A DNA stretch of 64,000 bases from Microbacterium sp. SL75 (GTDB lineage: Bacteria; Actinomycetota; Actinomycetes; Actinomycetales; Microbacteriaceae), in NCBI RefSeq assembly GCF_026625865.1, contig NZ_CP113067.1, forward strand, positions 2,294,001 through 2,358,000, in the 5' to 3' direction. Under the pieces are notes generated by a model. That model saw only the letters and a program-made list of their open reading frames with translations, did not search any database and was not told the DNA's origin. Below, in pieces: positions 25,938 to 35,289 of this stretch (positions are counted from its first letter, which is position 1; each line of letters opens with the position of its first letter). Made by a program: the position numbers and the translations under genes.

Positions 25938-27401
25938 ATGGATATCGAGCGCCACGCGCGTACCCTGTCCGATCCCGACGCCCCCCTCTTCCATCTGGCG
26001 TCCCCGTACGGGCGGATCAACGATCCGAACGGTCTCATCGTGGTCGACGGCGTGGCGCACGCGTTCTACCAGTGGGGTCCGGCCTTTCCGGAACGCGGCA
26101 TCGGGTGGGGCCACGCGACCTCCCGCGATCTCCTTCGATGGACCCACCACGGCATGGCCTTCGAACCGGACGCCGCGTACGACCGCGACGGATGCTATTC
26201 GGGTTCCGCGATTCCGGCGGCGGCCGGAGCGGATCTCCTGTACACGGGAAACGTGAAGAACCCGGACGGCACGCGTGAGGCTCACCAGGTGCGGGTCCAC
26301 ACCGACGACTTCGTCGCTTTCGAAAAGGACCCCGCCGGTCCTTTCCTCCCAGATGCGGACCGCCCGGCGGGCTACACGGCGCACTTCCGCGACCCGATGG
26401 TCTACGCCACCGAGGGGGGCCGTCTGCGGATGTGCCTCGGCGCGCAGCGCGACGATGAGACCGGAGCGGTGTTGCTCTACTCTGCGCCGGATGCCGAAGG
26501 CCCCTGGCACTTCGACGGCGAGCTGACGGTCGAGGGGCTGGATGCGGCATCCGCGGGGTACATGTGGGAGTGCCCGAACATCTTCCGTCTCACCGACCTC
26601 GAGACCGGCGTCGAGCACGACGTGCTCGTGCTGTGTCCGCAGGGGGCGACGGACGCGGACGTGAATCCGTTCGGTGTCGCCGACGTCTGCGGGTACGTGG
26701 TCGGTCACCTCGACGGTTCGCGTCTGCGCGACACGGGAGGGTTCCGTCTGCTCGACGCGGGGTTCGAGTTCTACGCTCCGCAGGTCTTCGCGGGCCGCGG
26801 CGATGCCGACGACGCACTCCTGCTGGCCTGGGCGGGCATGCCCGCCCAAGACGATCAGCCCTCGCGGGCGCACGGCTGGGTGCACACGCTCTCTGCACCC
26901 CGCAGCCTGACCCTGCGCGGCGGTGTGCTGCACCAGCGTCTCGCCCCGGCCCGCGCCGACTTCGGTGCGACGACCGCGGTGCCCGCGGCGACGCTGAGCG
27001 ACGGCGAGAGCGTGGGTCTTCTCGCTCCGGGCGACGCATCCGCGAGCTGGACGAGCCTGCGTCTGCGCGTCGACACCGGTGCATCGGCGCGGATCCTCAT
27101 CGGTCCCGAGGCATCCCCGGTGACCGTCGATCTGGATGCGACCTCGCTCACGGTCGATCGCTCGGCCACCCGTTACCGCGTCGGCGGTGCACGTCGCGAG
27201 GTCGCGCTGCCCGCACCCGGGGCCTTCGAGCGAGTCATCGAGCTGCTCGTGGACCGCTCGATCGTCGAGATCATCGTCGACGGCACGACGGCCTTCACCG
27301 CCCGGACGTTCTTCGCCGAGGGACCCGTCTCGGTGTCGTTGAGCGCGCGCGGCGGTGAGGTGGCGGTCCTCTCGGGAGAGTCGTCGCTCTACAGCCCCTG
27401 A
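25938..27401 (+). CDS. glycoside hydrolase family 32 beta-fructosidase (sucrose-6-phosphate hydrolase type)
   Basis: 487 residues, no signal peptide, so cytoplasmic. The three GH32 catalytic motifs are present: NDPNG (nucleophile Asp29), RDP in HFRDPMVY, and ECP in YMWECPNIF (acid/base Glu). A C-terminal beta-sandwich follows. With a PTS permease next door, the likely substrate is sucrose 6-phosphate or a related phosphorylated fructoside, split to glucose 6-phosphate and fructose. Free sucrose or short fructans remain possible. It has its own promoter and is not overlapped by the downstream PTS gene. Confidence 0.9.
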   Translation: MDIERHARTLSDPDAPLFHLASPYGRINDPNGLIVVDGVAHAFYQWGPAFPERGIGWGHATSRDLLRWTHHGMAFEPDAAYDRDGCYSGSAIPAAAGADLLYTGNVKNPDGTREAHQVRVHTDDFVAFEKDPAGPFLPDADRPAGYTAHFRDPMVYATEGGRLRMCLGAQRDDETGAVLLYSAPDAEGPWHFDGELTVEGLDAASAGYMWECPNIFRLTDLETGVEHDVLVLCPQGATDADVNPFGVADVCGYVVGHLDGSRLRDTGGFRLLDAGFEFYAPQVFAGRGDADDALLLAWAGMPAQDDQPSRAHGWVHTLSAPRSLTLRGGVLHQRLAPARADFGATTAVPAATLSDGESVGLLAPGDASASWTSLRLRVDTGASARILIGPEASPVTVDLDATSLTVDRSATRYRVGGARREVALPAPGAFERVIELLVDRSIVEIIVDGTTAFTARTFFAEGPVSVSLSARGGEVAVLSGESSLYSP

Positions 27402-27444
27402 CCCCCGTCATCCGCCGACGTCTGCTCGGGTGGGAAAGCGGTTT

Positions 27445-27474
27445 TTGCTGTGGTGCATTCGCGCGGCATACTGT
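27445..27474 (+). promoter_or_regulatory. predicted promoter of the PTS EIIBCA gene
   Basis: TTGCTG (27445-27450) and TACTGT (27469-27474) are 18 bp apart. The -10 box touches the palindromic operator, so a bound repressor would block polymerase. The mRNA leader would be about 55 nt. Confidence 0.5.
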
Positions 27475-27489
27475 GTCAAACGTTTGACA
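27474..27489. promoter_or_regulatory. perfect 16-bp palindromic operator, LacI type
   Basis: TGTCAAACGTTTGACA is a perfect palindrome with a central CG, as LacI/GalR repressors prefer. It begins at the last base of the -10 box of the PTS gene. The LacI-family gene at 29646-30656 is the obvious candidate to bind it. Confidence 0.8.
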
Positions 27490-27537
27490 GCATTGTCACT
27501 CGGCCTCTCACCCTGTCTCCGACTTCCAGGACTCCCG

Positions 27538-29553
27538 ATGCAGCACGATGTTGTCGCCCGCTCCGTTCTCACCGCTCTCGGCGGGTCCGAGAACATCCAG
27601 GCAGCCGCGCACTGCGCGACGCGGTTGCGCATCGTCACCGTCGACAAGACGCGCATCGACCAGTCCGCGCTCGACGCCGACCCGAATGTGAAGGGGACGT
27701 TCGAGGCGGGAGGGCAGTTCCAGATCATCATCGGACCCGGTGACGTCGACAAGGTCTACGACGAACTGGTGGCGCTCTCGGGGGTGCGCGCCGCCACCAA
27801 AGACGAGGTCAAGCAGGTCGCCGGCCAGAGCGGCAACGTCGTGGTGCGCTTCATCAAGATGCTCTCCGACATCTTCGTGCCCGTGCTTCCCGCCTTGATC
27901 GCCGGCGGTCTGCTGATGGCGCTCAACAACGTGCTCACCGCGCCGGGCCTGTTCGGACCCGAGGCGGTCACGACGACCCTCCCGTGGCTGGCCGACCCCG
28001 CCGCCCTCATCAACCTGCTCGCCTCCGCGGCGTTCGCCTTCCTCCCGGTGCTCGTCGCCTTCTCGGCCGGTCAGCGTTTCGGGGCCAACCCCTACCTGTC
28101 CGCCGCGCTCGGTGCCGCGATGGTCATGCCCTCGCTGGTCAACGGTTACGCCGTGTCGGAGGCCATGGCCGCCGGAACGATGACCTACTGGAACATCCTC
28201 GGCATGGACGTCGCCCAGGCCGGCTACCAGGGCACCGTCATCCCGGTCCTCGCCGTGGTGTACCTGCTGTCGGTGTGCGAGAAGCTGCTCCGACGCGTGC
28301 TGAAGGGAACCTTCGACTTCCTCTTCACCCCCATGATCTCGCTCCTCGTGGTCGGGGTCGCGACCTTCGTCGCGGTCGGCCCGGCCATGCGGTGGGTGAG
28401 CGATGCCATCACGTTCGGGCTGTCGTGGGTGTACGAGAGCTTCGGCTTCCTCGGCGGTGCGCTCTTCGGCCTCGTCTACTCGCCCATCGTCGTCACGGGC
28501 CTTCACCAGAGCTTCCCCGCGGTCGAACTGAGCCTGATCGCCCAGGGCGGGTCGTTCATCTTCGCGATCGCGGCGATGGCGAACATCGCGCAGGGAGCGG
28601 CGTGCCTCGCGGTGTTCTTCCTGGTCCGGCGCGGGTCCAAGCTGCGCGCGATGGCGGGCGCGTCGAGCACCTCCGCCCTGCTCGGCATCACGGAGCCGGC
28701 GATCTTCGGCGTGAACCTGCGCCTGCAGTTCCCCTTCTTCATCGGAATGGGAGCCGCAGCCGTCGCCGGCGGTTTCATCAGCGCCCTCGGCGTGAAGGCC
28801 ATCTCCCTCGGTGCGGCCGGCGTCATCGGATTCGTGTCCATCCAGCCGTCCTCGATCCCGCAGTTCGCGCTGTGCGCGCTCATCAGCTTCGTTCTGGCCT
28901 TCGTCGCCACCCTCGTCTACGGTCGCTGGCGCATCGCCCGCGGTAAGCCGCTGGACCCGACGGAGGGCGTCGCCCCGCTGGATGAGCCGACGGATGCCGA
29001 CACCTCGACGTCCGACGTCGCGGAGGTCGCCACCGACACCGTGGCCGCCGCCGCGGCATCCGATGCCGACGCTGTCCGTCTGGACATCGTCTCGCCCGTC
29101 CGCGGCCGCCTGATCCCGCTCTCCGAGGTCCCCGACCCGATGTTCTCCGGCGGCGTGCTCGGCGGCGGCGCCGCGGTGGTGCCCAGCGACGGTGATGTCA
29201 CCGCCCCGGTGGCCGGAGTGCTCACCGCGGTCTTCCCGACGGGTCACGCCTACGGCATCACGACCGACGACGGCGTCGAGGTCCTCGTCCACATCGGCAT
29301 CGACACCGTCAACCTGAAGGGCGCCCACTTCACTGCCCTCGTCGCCGCAGGGGAGCGCGTCGAGGTCGGCACCCCGCTCGCCCGCGTCGATTGGTCCGCC
29401 GTCCGCGCGGCCGGGTACGACGTCACGACTCCGATCGTCGTCACCAACTCCGACGACTTCGAGGTCGACGCGGTCATCACCTCGGCCGACGTCGAGGCCG
29501 GCACCCCCGTGTTCCAGGTGCTCCGCGGCGCGGTGGAGGCCCCCACGGCCTGA
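27538..29553 (+). CDS. PTS beta-glucoside/sucrose-type transporter, EIIBCA
   Basis: 671 residues in one chain. EIIB is residues 1-85 with the phospho-cysteine Cys26 in HCATRLRI. EIIC is about 100-475 with 8-10 membrane helices and the GITEPAIFGVNLRL motif. EIIA is about 520-665 with phospho-His585 in VLVHIGIDTVNL. It takes up and phosphorylates a sugar using phosphate from HPr. The adjacent GH32 enzyme makes sucrose the best guess; other fructosides or beta-glucosides are possible. ATG 27538 follows a weak AGGA site; the frame open from 27355 contains the operator and was rejected. Confidence 0.92.
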   Translation: MQHDVVARSVLTALGGSENIQAAAHCATRLRIVTVDKTRIDQSALDADPNVKGTFEAGGQFQIIIGPGDVDKVYDELVALSGVRAATKDEVKQVAGQSGNVVVRFIKMLSDIFVPVLPALIAGGLLMALNNVLTAPGLFGPEAVTTTLPWLADPAALINLLASAAFAFLPVLVAFSAGQRFGANPYLSAALGAAMVMPSLVNGYAVSEAMAAGTMTYWNILGMDVAQAGYQGTVIPVLAVVYLLSVCEKLLRRVLKGTFDFLFTPMISLLVVGVATFVAVGPAMRWVSDAITFGLSWVYESFGFLGGALFGLVYSPIVVTGLHQSFPAVELSLIAQGGSFIFAIAAMANIAQGAACLAVFFLVRRGSKLRAMAGASSTSALLGITEPAIFGVNLRLQFPFFIGMGAAAVAGGFISALGVKAISLGAAGVIGFVSIQPSSIPQFALCALISFVLAFVATLVYGRWRIARGKPLDPTEGVAPLDEPTDADTSTSDVAEVATDTVAAAAASDADAVRLDIVSPVRGRLIPLSEVPDPMFSGGVLGGGAAVVPSDGDVTAPVAGVLTAVFPTGHAYGITTDDGVEVLVHIGIDTVNLKGAHFTALVAAGERVEVGTPLARVDWSAVRAAGYDVTTPIVVTNSDDFEVDAVITSADVEAGTPVFQVLRGAVEAPTA

Positions 29554-29567
29554 GCCGAGGAGTGCGA

Positions 29568-29596
29568 GCCCGCGGGGACGGCGAACCCCCGCGGGC
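29568..29596. terminator. bidirectional hairpin between the PTS gene and the LacI-family gene
   Basis: A 10-bp GC-only stem (GCCCGCGGGG at 29568-29577, complement at 29587-29596) with a 9-nt loop lies between two convergent genes. Confidence 0.65.
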
Positions 29597-29645
29597 GCTC
29601 GCGGGATCGGACGGCGGGAGTCGCCGCCTCACCCGCGCGGCAGAT

Positions 29646-30656
29646 TCACCGGGCCGGTCGGTCCGCAGGGGCGTCGTGCCCGCGCACCGTCGATCCGCGG
29701 CGCAGCGACACCGGAAGCACCGTCTCCGCCGGGAGATCGGCCGCGGGCTCGTCGATGCGCCGAAGCAGGAGTCGCACGCACTCGGCTGCCAACTGCTCGA
29801 TCGGCTGGAGCACGGTGGTCAAGGTCGGGGCGAGGTGTCGCACGGTCGCGGAGCCGTCGTACCCGATGACCCCGAATTCCGCCGGGACGGGGATTGCGCG
29901 GGACCGCGCCCATTCCACCGCCATCAGGGCGCTGACGTCGTCGGTGCAGAACGCCGCGTCGTACTCGCCCCCGTCGAGGGTCTCCTCGATGAGGGCGCGC
30001 CGTTCGTCCAGGCTCGAGCTGAACCCGTAGGCCAGCACCGACTCGGGGAGTCCCCGTGCGGCCATGACCTCGCGATGGCCCGACCGTCGAGCGGAGCGGA
30101 CGTCGTCACGCGGGCTCACGAAGAGGATGCGGCGGTAGCCGGCATCCACGAGCGTCTCCGTGGCCAGGGCGGCGCCGGCCACGTTGTCGCTGCGGACGTC
30201 GGGGATCCCCTGTCCGAGGCTCCGGTCCAGAGCCACAATCGGCAGCCCCGCCGTGCGATACAGATCCACGCCGTCGTTGTGGGTGGAGGTGATCACGCCG
30301 GCCACTTGGTGGGCGAGGAGTAATTCCAGCGACGCCGTCTCGCGGTCGACGCTACGCAGGCTGTCGCACAGCAGGGTGCGGTAACCACGATCGGCGAGCC
30401 CAGCTTCGACGGCGGCGGCGAACTCACCGAAGAACGGATCGGCCACCGTGGGCACGATCAGTCCGACGACGTGCGTGCCCCGGCCGAGCAGCGAGCGGGC
30501 GACTTCATTGGGCCGGTAGCCGAGCTCCTCGATCGCGCGGCGCACATCGCCACGCACTCGGTCGCTGAGGTAGCCGCGATCGTTGAGGACCCGCGAGACG
30601 GTCGTCACCGAAACCCCGGCTCGAGCCGCGACATCGCTGAGAGTCGGTCGTGCCAC
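29646..30656 (-). CDS. LacI-family transcriptional repressor, probable regulator of the fructoside/PTS genes
   Basis: 336 residues. The HTH is at residues 4-25 (TLSDVAARAGVSVTTVSRVLN), then a hinge helix (NEVARSLLGRGTHVVGLIVP) and a periplasmic-binding-protein-like effector domain. GTG 30656 has an AGGAGG site 5-6 nt upstream. It is convergent with the PTS gene, whose promoter carries a perfect palindrome of the type this family binds. The inducer is likely a sugar phosphate, but this is inferred from neighbours only. Confidence 0.9.
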   Translation of the reverse strand: MARPTLSDVAARAGVSVTTVSRVLNDRGYLSDRVRGDVRRAIEELGYRPNEVARSLLGRGTHVVGLIVPTVADPFFGEFAAAVEAGLADRGYRTLLCDSLRSVDRETASLELLLAHQVAGVITSTHNDGVDLYRTAGLPIVALDRSLGQGIPDVRSDNVAGAALATETLVDAGYRRILFVSPRDDVRSARRSGHREVMAARGLPESVLAYGFSSSLDERRALIEETLDGGEYDAAFCTDDVSALMAVEWARSRAIPVPAEFGVIGYDGSATVRHLAPTLTTVLQPIEQLAAECVRLLLRRIDEPAADLPAETVLPVSLRRGSTVRGHDAPADRPAR

Positions 30657-30701
30657 ATGCCCTCCTCGGCCCGGACCCGCCGCAGCGGTCGGGTCCCGTC
30701 G

Positions 30702-30707
30702 AGCCTA
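30702..30707 (-). promoter_or_regulatory. -10-like hexamer TAGGCT upstream of the LacI-family gene
   Basis: TAGGCT lies about 45 nt before the GTG, so this mRNA would have a leader of about 40 nt with a proper ribosome site, unlike the leaderless genes around it. Confidence 0.45.
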
Positions 30708-30881
30708 CCCAGCGGCACGCTTCGCCCTGGTCGGTCGGCGTGCCGGCAGGCAGCATCTTCGCGTGGTCCGGTCGCCGTGTTCCAGAGTTCTGCACGTGCT
30801 CGAACGTCCGCCCGGCCGGGAAACGGCTGTGCGACGACGGCCGTGACCCTGCGACGGTCGCAATGCTCGCGGCATCCCGGG

Positions 30882-30887
30882 TATCGT
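30882..30887 (+). promoter_or_regulatory. -10-like hexamer TATCGT upstream of nusA
   Basis: TATCGT lies 55 nt before GTG 30943; a GGAGG ribosome site precedes that start. The 286-bp region between the divergent LacI and nusA genes holds no reading frame resembling rimP. Confidence 0.45.
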
Positions 30888-30942
30888 AGGGGGGTTGTCG
30901 GCGCCGGTCGCGTCGACGAGAGCTGAATAACGGAGGGCCCTT

Positions 30943-31932
30943 GTGGACATCGATCTCGCACTTCTGAAGACGATCGAACGCGAGAAGGAGATCCCCTTCG
31001 ATGAACTCGCGCGCATCATCGAGCAGGCGATCCTGACCGCCTACGCCAAGCACATCTCGCCCAGCGGCGAGATCCCGACGGGCGCTCGTGCCTCCCTCGA
31101 TCGCAAGACCGGTCACGTGGGCATCTTCACGCCCGTGACCGACGACGAGGGGGCCGTCATCGGCGAAGAGGAGCAGGCTCCCGACGACTTCGGTCGCATC
31201 GCGGCCTTCGCCGCCAAGCAGGTCATCAGCCAGCGTCTGCGCGACATCGCCGACGACGCCGTGCTGGGGGAGTTCAAGGGCAAAGAGGGCGACATCGTCG
31301 CCGGTGTCGTCCAGCAGGGTCCCAACCCGCGCATGGTGCACGTCGACCTCGGCACCGTCGAGGCCATCCTCCCGCCCGAAGAGCAGGTGCCCGGCGAGAC
31401 CTACGCGCACGGCTCGCGACTGCGCGTCTACGTCACGAGCGTCTCCAAGGGCAACAAGGGTCCGCAGATCACCGTCTCGCGCACGCACCCGGGCCTGGTC
31501 CGAAAGCTCTTCGCCCTCGAGGTCCCCGAGATCGCCGCGGGCCTGGTCGAGATCGTCTCGCTCGCTCGCGAAGCCGGCCACCGTTCGAAGATTGCCGTGC
31601 AGGCGACCGACCCGACGGTCAACGCCAAGGGTGCCTGCATCGGCGAACTCGGCCGTCGCGTGCGCGCCGTGACCGAGGAGCTCTCGGGCGAGAAGATCGA
31701 CATTATCGACTACGACGCCGAGCTTCCGCGCTTCGTCGCGAACGCGCTGTCGCCGGCCAAGGTCACCTCGTCCTTCGTCCTGGATGCCACGACCAAGGCC
31801 GTGCGCGCCCTCGTGCCGGACTACCAGCTGTCGCTGGCGATCGGCAAGGAGGGCCAGAACGCCCGCCTGGCCGCGAAGCTCACCGGCGCCAAGATCGACA
31901 TCCAGCCCGACAGCATCCTCGAAGACAACTGA
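30943..31932 (+). CDS. nusA: transcription termination/antitermination factor NusA
   Basis: 329 residues, the short actinobacterial form without C-terminal acidic repeats. The N-terminal polymerase-binding domain is residues 1-100, the S1 domain about 105-180 ([28 protein letters not shown]), and two KH domains about 200-325 ([48 protein letters not shown]). It modulates pausing and termination by RNA polymerase. It heads nusA-ylxR-infB. rimP, which commonly precedes nusA, is not here. Confidence 0.95.
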   Translation: MDIDLALLKTIEREKEIPFDELARIIEQAILTAYAKHISPSGEIPTGARASLDRKTGHVGIFTPVTDDEGAVIGEEEQAPDDFGRIAAFAAKQVISQRLRDIADDAVLGEFKGKEGDIVAGVVQQGPNPRMVHVDLGTVEAILPPEEQVPGETYAHGSRLRVYVTSVSKGNKGPQITVSRTHPGLVRKLFALEVPEIAAGLVEIVSLAREAGHRSKIAVQATDPTVNAKGACIGELGRRVRAVTEELSGEKIDIIDYDAELPRFVANALSPAKVTSSFVLDATTKAVRALVPDYQLSLAIGKEGQNARLAAKLTGAKIDIQPDSILEDN

Positions 31933-31966
31933 GGGTCCGATCGTCCCCACGATCACGAGGTGTAGA

Positions 31967-32218
31967 GTGGAACCCGTACGAACGTGCGTCGGATGCCGCG
32001 CACGCGCCCCCCGATCCTCGCTTCTGCGAGTGGTCACCGACGGATCGGTCCTCGTCGCAGACGAAAGAGCGGTCCTTCCGGGTCGGGGAGCGTGGGTGCA
32101 CGAGACGGACGCATGCGTGAGAAAAGCTCTTACGCGTCGCGCCTTCGTACGAGCATTGCGTGTGTCAGGCCCGCTTGACACGCAGACCTTCGAATCACAC
32201 CTCCAGCGAAAAGGCTGA
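31967..32218 (+). CDS. ylxR: YlxR-family (DUF448) nucleic-acid-binding protein
   Basis: 83 residues. The family signature [22 protein letters not shown] opens the protein, followed by [24 protein letters not shown]. YlxR proteins are small RNA/DNA-binding proteins always found between nusA and infB; roles in transcription and RNase P have been suggested for relatives. GTG 31967 was chosen for the family N-terminus; a GAGG site sits 6 nt upstream. It is 34 bp after nusA. Confidence 0.88.
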   Translation: MEPVRTCVGCRARAPRSSLLRVVTDGSVLVADERAVLPGRGAWVHETDACVRKALTRRAFVRALRVSGPLDTQTFESHLQRKG

Positions 32219-32311
32219 ACGGCTATGGACACGAAGTGAACGGCTCGAAATGAGACCCGTCCGCAACTAGCGGTCTGCCCTGTCCGGGGTAGGCCCTCAG
32301 ACAGGAGAATT

Positions 32312-35119
32312 GTGGCAAAACCACGCGTGCACGAGATCGCTTCCGAGCTCGGCGTCGACAGCAAGGTCGCGCTTGCGAAGCTGAAGGAGCTCGGCGAATT
32401 CGTCAAGAGCCCCTCTTCCACCATCGAGCCCCCGGTGGCCCGTAAGCTCCGCGCCGCCCTCGCGGCCGAGGGCTCTTCGGCGCCGGCCGCCGGTGGATCG
32501 CCCGCCGCGCCCGCGGCGCGCCCCGGCGCCCGTCCGGGCCCCGCGCGTCCTGCGGCGACCCCCGGTGCCCGTCCCTCGGGCCCGACCCCCGGCCCCGCCA
32601 AGCCCGCGGCCCCCGCCGCTCCCGCGGCGAGCCCGGTCCCCGAGACCGCTGCCCCCGAGAAGGCCGCTCCCGCAGCGGCCGAGGCCCCGGCAGCCAAGCC
32701 CGCCGCTTCGGCGTCGACGTCCGGTGCGCCGACCCCCGGTGCCGCCGCCCCCGGCGCCGGTGCCCCCAAGCCCGGCCCGAGCGCGCCCCCGCGTCCGGGT
32801 GGAGCGCGTCCGGGCAACAACCCCTTCGCCTCCTCGCAGGGCATGGGCCAGCGTCCCGCGGGCCCCCGTCCGGGGAACAACCCCTTCGCTTCGGCGCAGG
32901 GCATGGGCCAGCGCCCGACCCCCGGCAACATCCCGCGTCCCCAGGCTCCGCGTCCCGGCGCCCCGCGTCCCGGAGCCCCGCGCCCCGGCGGTGCCGGTCG
33001 TCCCGGTGGCGGCGGTCGTCCCGGTGCTCCGTTCCAGCAGCGTCCCGGCGGTCCCGGTCGTCCCGGCGGCGCCGGTGGCGGTTTCCAGCGCCCCGGTGGC
33101 GGTGCTCCGGCCGGTGGTTTCGCCGGTCGTCCCGGTGGTGGCGGCGGCCGTGGCCGCGGTCCCGGCGGTGGTACCGCGGGTGCCTTCGGTAAGGGTGGCG
33201 GCAAGTCCAAGCAGCGTAAGTCGCGTCGGGCGAAGCGGCAGGAATTCGAGATGCGGTCGGCGCCGGTCGTCGGCGGCGTCAACGTCTCGAAGGGCAACGG
33301 CGAGATCATCCGCCTGCGCCGCGGCGCATCCATCGCCGACTTCGCGGACAAGCTCGAGGCCCTGCGCGGCTACACCGTCCAGCCCGGCACGCTCGTGACC
33401 ATCCTGTTCAACCTGGGCGAGATGGCCACCGCGACCGAGTCGCTCGACGAGGCCACCTTCGAGGTGCTCGGTGCCGAGCTCGGCTACAAGATCCAGATGG
33501 TCTCGCCCGAGGACGAAGACAAGGAGCTCCTCGAGGGCTTCGGTCTCGACCTCGATGCCGAGCTTGAGGCCGAGAGCGAGGACGATCTCGAGATCCGTCC
33601 TCCCGTGGTCACCGTCATGGGTCACGTCGACCACGGTAAGACGAGGCTCCTCGACGCCATCCGCCAGACCAACGTGGTCGCGGGCGAGGCCGGTGGCATC
33701 ACGCAGCACATCGGTGCGTACCAGATCTGGACCGAGCACGAGGGCATCGAGCGCGCGATCACCTTCATCGACACCCCGGGTCACGAGGCGTTCACCGCCA
33801 TGCGTGCTCGAGGAGCGCAGGTGACCGACATCGCGATCCTCGTGGTCGCGGCCGACGACGGCATCATGCCCCAGACGGTCGAGGCGTTGAACCACGCCCA
33901 GGCGGCGAACGTGCCGATCGTGGTCGCGGTCAACAAGGTCGACAAGCCCGACGCCAACCCGGCCAAGGTCCGCCAGCAGCTCACCGAGTACGGCCTGGTC
34001 GCCGAGGAGTACGGCGGAGACGTCATGTTCGTCGACGTCTCGGCTCGGCAGAACCTCAACATCCAGGCCCTCCTGGATGCGGTCCTGCTCACCGCCGACG
34101 CCGGTCTCGACCTGACGGCCAACCCGAACAAGGCGGCCCGCGGTGTCGCCATCGAAGCGAAGCTCGACAAGGGTCGCGGTTCGGTCGCCACGGTGCTCAT
34201 CCAGTCCGGAACCCTCCGCGTCGGCGACGCGATCGTCGCGGGAACGGCTTACGGCCGTGTCCGCGCGATGATGGACGAGAACGGCGAAGCGGTCGAAGAG
34301 GCCTACCCGTCGCGTCCCGTCTCGGTGCAGGGTCTGAACTCCGTGCCCCGCGCCGGCGACGTGTTCATCGTCACCGAGGAAGACCGCACCGCGCGTCAGA
34401 TCGCCGAGAAGCGTGAAGCCGCCGAGCGCAACGCCCAGCTGGCCAAGGCCCGCAAGCGCATCTCGCTCGAGGACTTCACCCGTGCTCTCGAAGAGGGCAA
34501 GGTCGAGTCGCTCAACCTCATCATCAAGGGTGACGTGTCGGGTGCCGTCGAGGCGCTCGAGGAATCGCTGCTCAAGATCGAGGTCGACGACAGCGTCCAG
34601 CTGCGCATCATCCACCGCGGTGTGGGTGCGATCACCGAGTCGGACATCAACCTGGCCACGATCGACAACGCGATCGTGATCGGCTTCAACGTCCGTCCCG
34701 ACACGAAGGCCCGCGAGCGTGCCGCCCGCGAGGGTGTCGACGTGCGGTTCTACTCGGTCATCTACAACGCGATCGACGACGTCGAGCAGTCGCTCAAGGG
34801 CCTGCTCAAGCCGGAGTTCGAAGAGGTGCAGTCGGGTGTCGCCGAGATCCGCGAGGTGTTCCGCTCCTCGAAGTTCGGCAACATCGCCGGTGTCATCGTG
34901 CGATCGGGAACGATCACGCGCAACGCCAAGGCCCGCGTCATCCGCGATGGTGTCGTGCTGGCGGACGGCCTGGCGATCGAGTCGCTGCGTCGCTTCAAGG
35001 ACGACGTCACCGAGGTGCGTACGGACTTCGAGGCCGGTATCGGTCTGGGCAAGTTCAACGACATCCAGATCGGTGACGAGATCGAGACCACCGAAATGGT
35101 CGAGAAGCCGCGAGGCTGA
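32312..35119 (+). CDS. infB: translation initiation factor IF-2
   Basis: 935 residues. The N-terminal 55 residues form the IF-2N domain. Residues about 55-300 are a low-complexity Pro/Ala/Gly/Arg region, including two near-identical [16 protein letters not shown] blocks about 20 residues apart. The G domain follows, with GHVDHGKT at 437-444, DTPGHE and NKVDKPDAN, then domains that bind fMet-tRNA. It positions initiator tRNA on the 30S subunit. GTG 32312 has an AGGAGA site, part of which can pair with CCTGTC at 32279-32284. Confidence 0.96.
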   Translation: MAKPRVHEIASELGVDSKVALAKLKELGEFVKSPSSTIEPPVARKLRAALAAEGSSAPAAGGSPAAPAARPGARPGPARPAATPGARPSGPTPGPAKPAAPAAPAASPVPETAAPEKAAPAAAEAPAAKPAASASTSGAPTPGAAAPGAGAPKPGPSAPPRPGGARPGNNPFASSQGMGQRPAGPRPGNNPFASAQGMGQRPTPGNIPRPQAPRPGAPRPGAPRPGGAGRPGGGGRPGAPFQQRPGGPGRPGGAGGGFQRPGGGAPAGGFAGRPGGGGGRGRGPGGGTAGAFGKGGGKSKQRKSRRAKRQEFEMRSAPVVGGVNVSKGNGEIIRLRRGASIADFADKLEALRGYTVQPGTLVTILFNLGEMATATESLDEATFEVLGAELGYKIQMVSPEDEDKELLEGFGLDLDAELEAESEDDLEIRPPVVTVMGHVDHGKTRLLDAIRQTNVVAGEAGGITQHIGAYQIWTEHEGIERAITFIDTPGHEAFTAMRARGAQVTDIAILVVAADDGIMPQTVEALNHAQAANVPIVVAVNKVDKPDANPAKVRQQLTEYGLVAEEYGGDVMFVDVSARQNLNIQALLDAVLLTADAGLDLTANPNKAARGVAIEAKLDKGRGSVATVLIQSGTLRVGDAIVAGTAYGRVRAMMDENGEAVEEAYPSRPVSVQGLNSVPRAGDVFIVTEEDRTARQIAEKREAAERNAQLAKARKRISLEDFTRALEEGKVESLNLIIKGDVSGAVEALEESLLKIEVDDSVQLRIIHRGVGAITESDINLATIDNAIVIGFNVRPDTKARERAAREGVDVRFYSVIYNAIDDVEQSLKGLLKPEFEEVQSGVAEIREVFRSSKFGNIAGVIVRSGTITRNAKARVIRDGVVLADGLAIESLRRFKDDVTEVRTDFEAGIGLGKFNDIQIGDEIETTEMVEKPRG

Positions 35120-35125
35120 TCACAC

Positions 35126-35160
35126 ACCGGAGGTCGTAGCCACCGGCTACGGCCTCCGGT
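35126..35160 (+). terminator. hairpin immediately after infB
   Basis: ACCGGAGG (35126-35133) pairs with CCTCCGGT (35153-35160), enclosing a second 6-bp stem GTAGCC/GGCTAC. It begins 7 nt after the infB stop and is followed by TTCG. Confidence 0.65.
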
Positions 35161-35220
35161 TTCGTGGGTCTGCGGGAGCAGAGCGGGGCCCTACCCCGAT
35201 GCTCCCGCAGACCCACGAAA
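35160..35220. repeat. 61-bp inverted repeat with perfect 21-bp arms
   Basis: The arms 35160-35180 and 35200-35220 are perfect reverse complements; the loop contains a further CGGGG/CCCCG stem (35184-35188, 35194-35198). The left arm starts at the last base of the infB hairpin. It lies wholly between infB and rbfA and has no T tract on the plus strand. Confidence 0.9.
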
Positions 35221-35235
35221 CCTCCGTCCTTCGCC

Positions 35236-35241
35236 TATGCT
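35236..35241 (+). promoter_or_regulatory. -10-like hexamer TATGCT upstream of rbfA
   Basis: TATGCT lies 48 nt before GTG 35290, just after the 61-bp inverted repeat, so rbfA may be transcribed separately from infB. Confidence 0.35.
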
Positions 35242-35289
35242 TCGGCATCTGGCGTGTGACGTCTGGCTTAGTGAGAGATAGGAATTGAC

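Noticed and set aside
31963..31968. TAGAGT just before ylxR as a further leaderless promoter.
   Set aside because: It overlaps the GTG start itself, so transcription would begin inside the gene; ylxR is more simply translated from the nusA transcript with its GAGG site.
30505..33351. Long minus-strand frame through nusA, ylxR and infB.
   Set aside because: The proline/glycine-rich stretch is the antisense of the infB low-complexity region; the plus-strand genes are certain.
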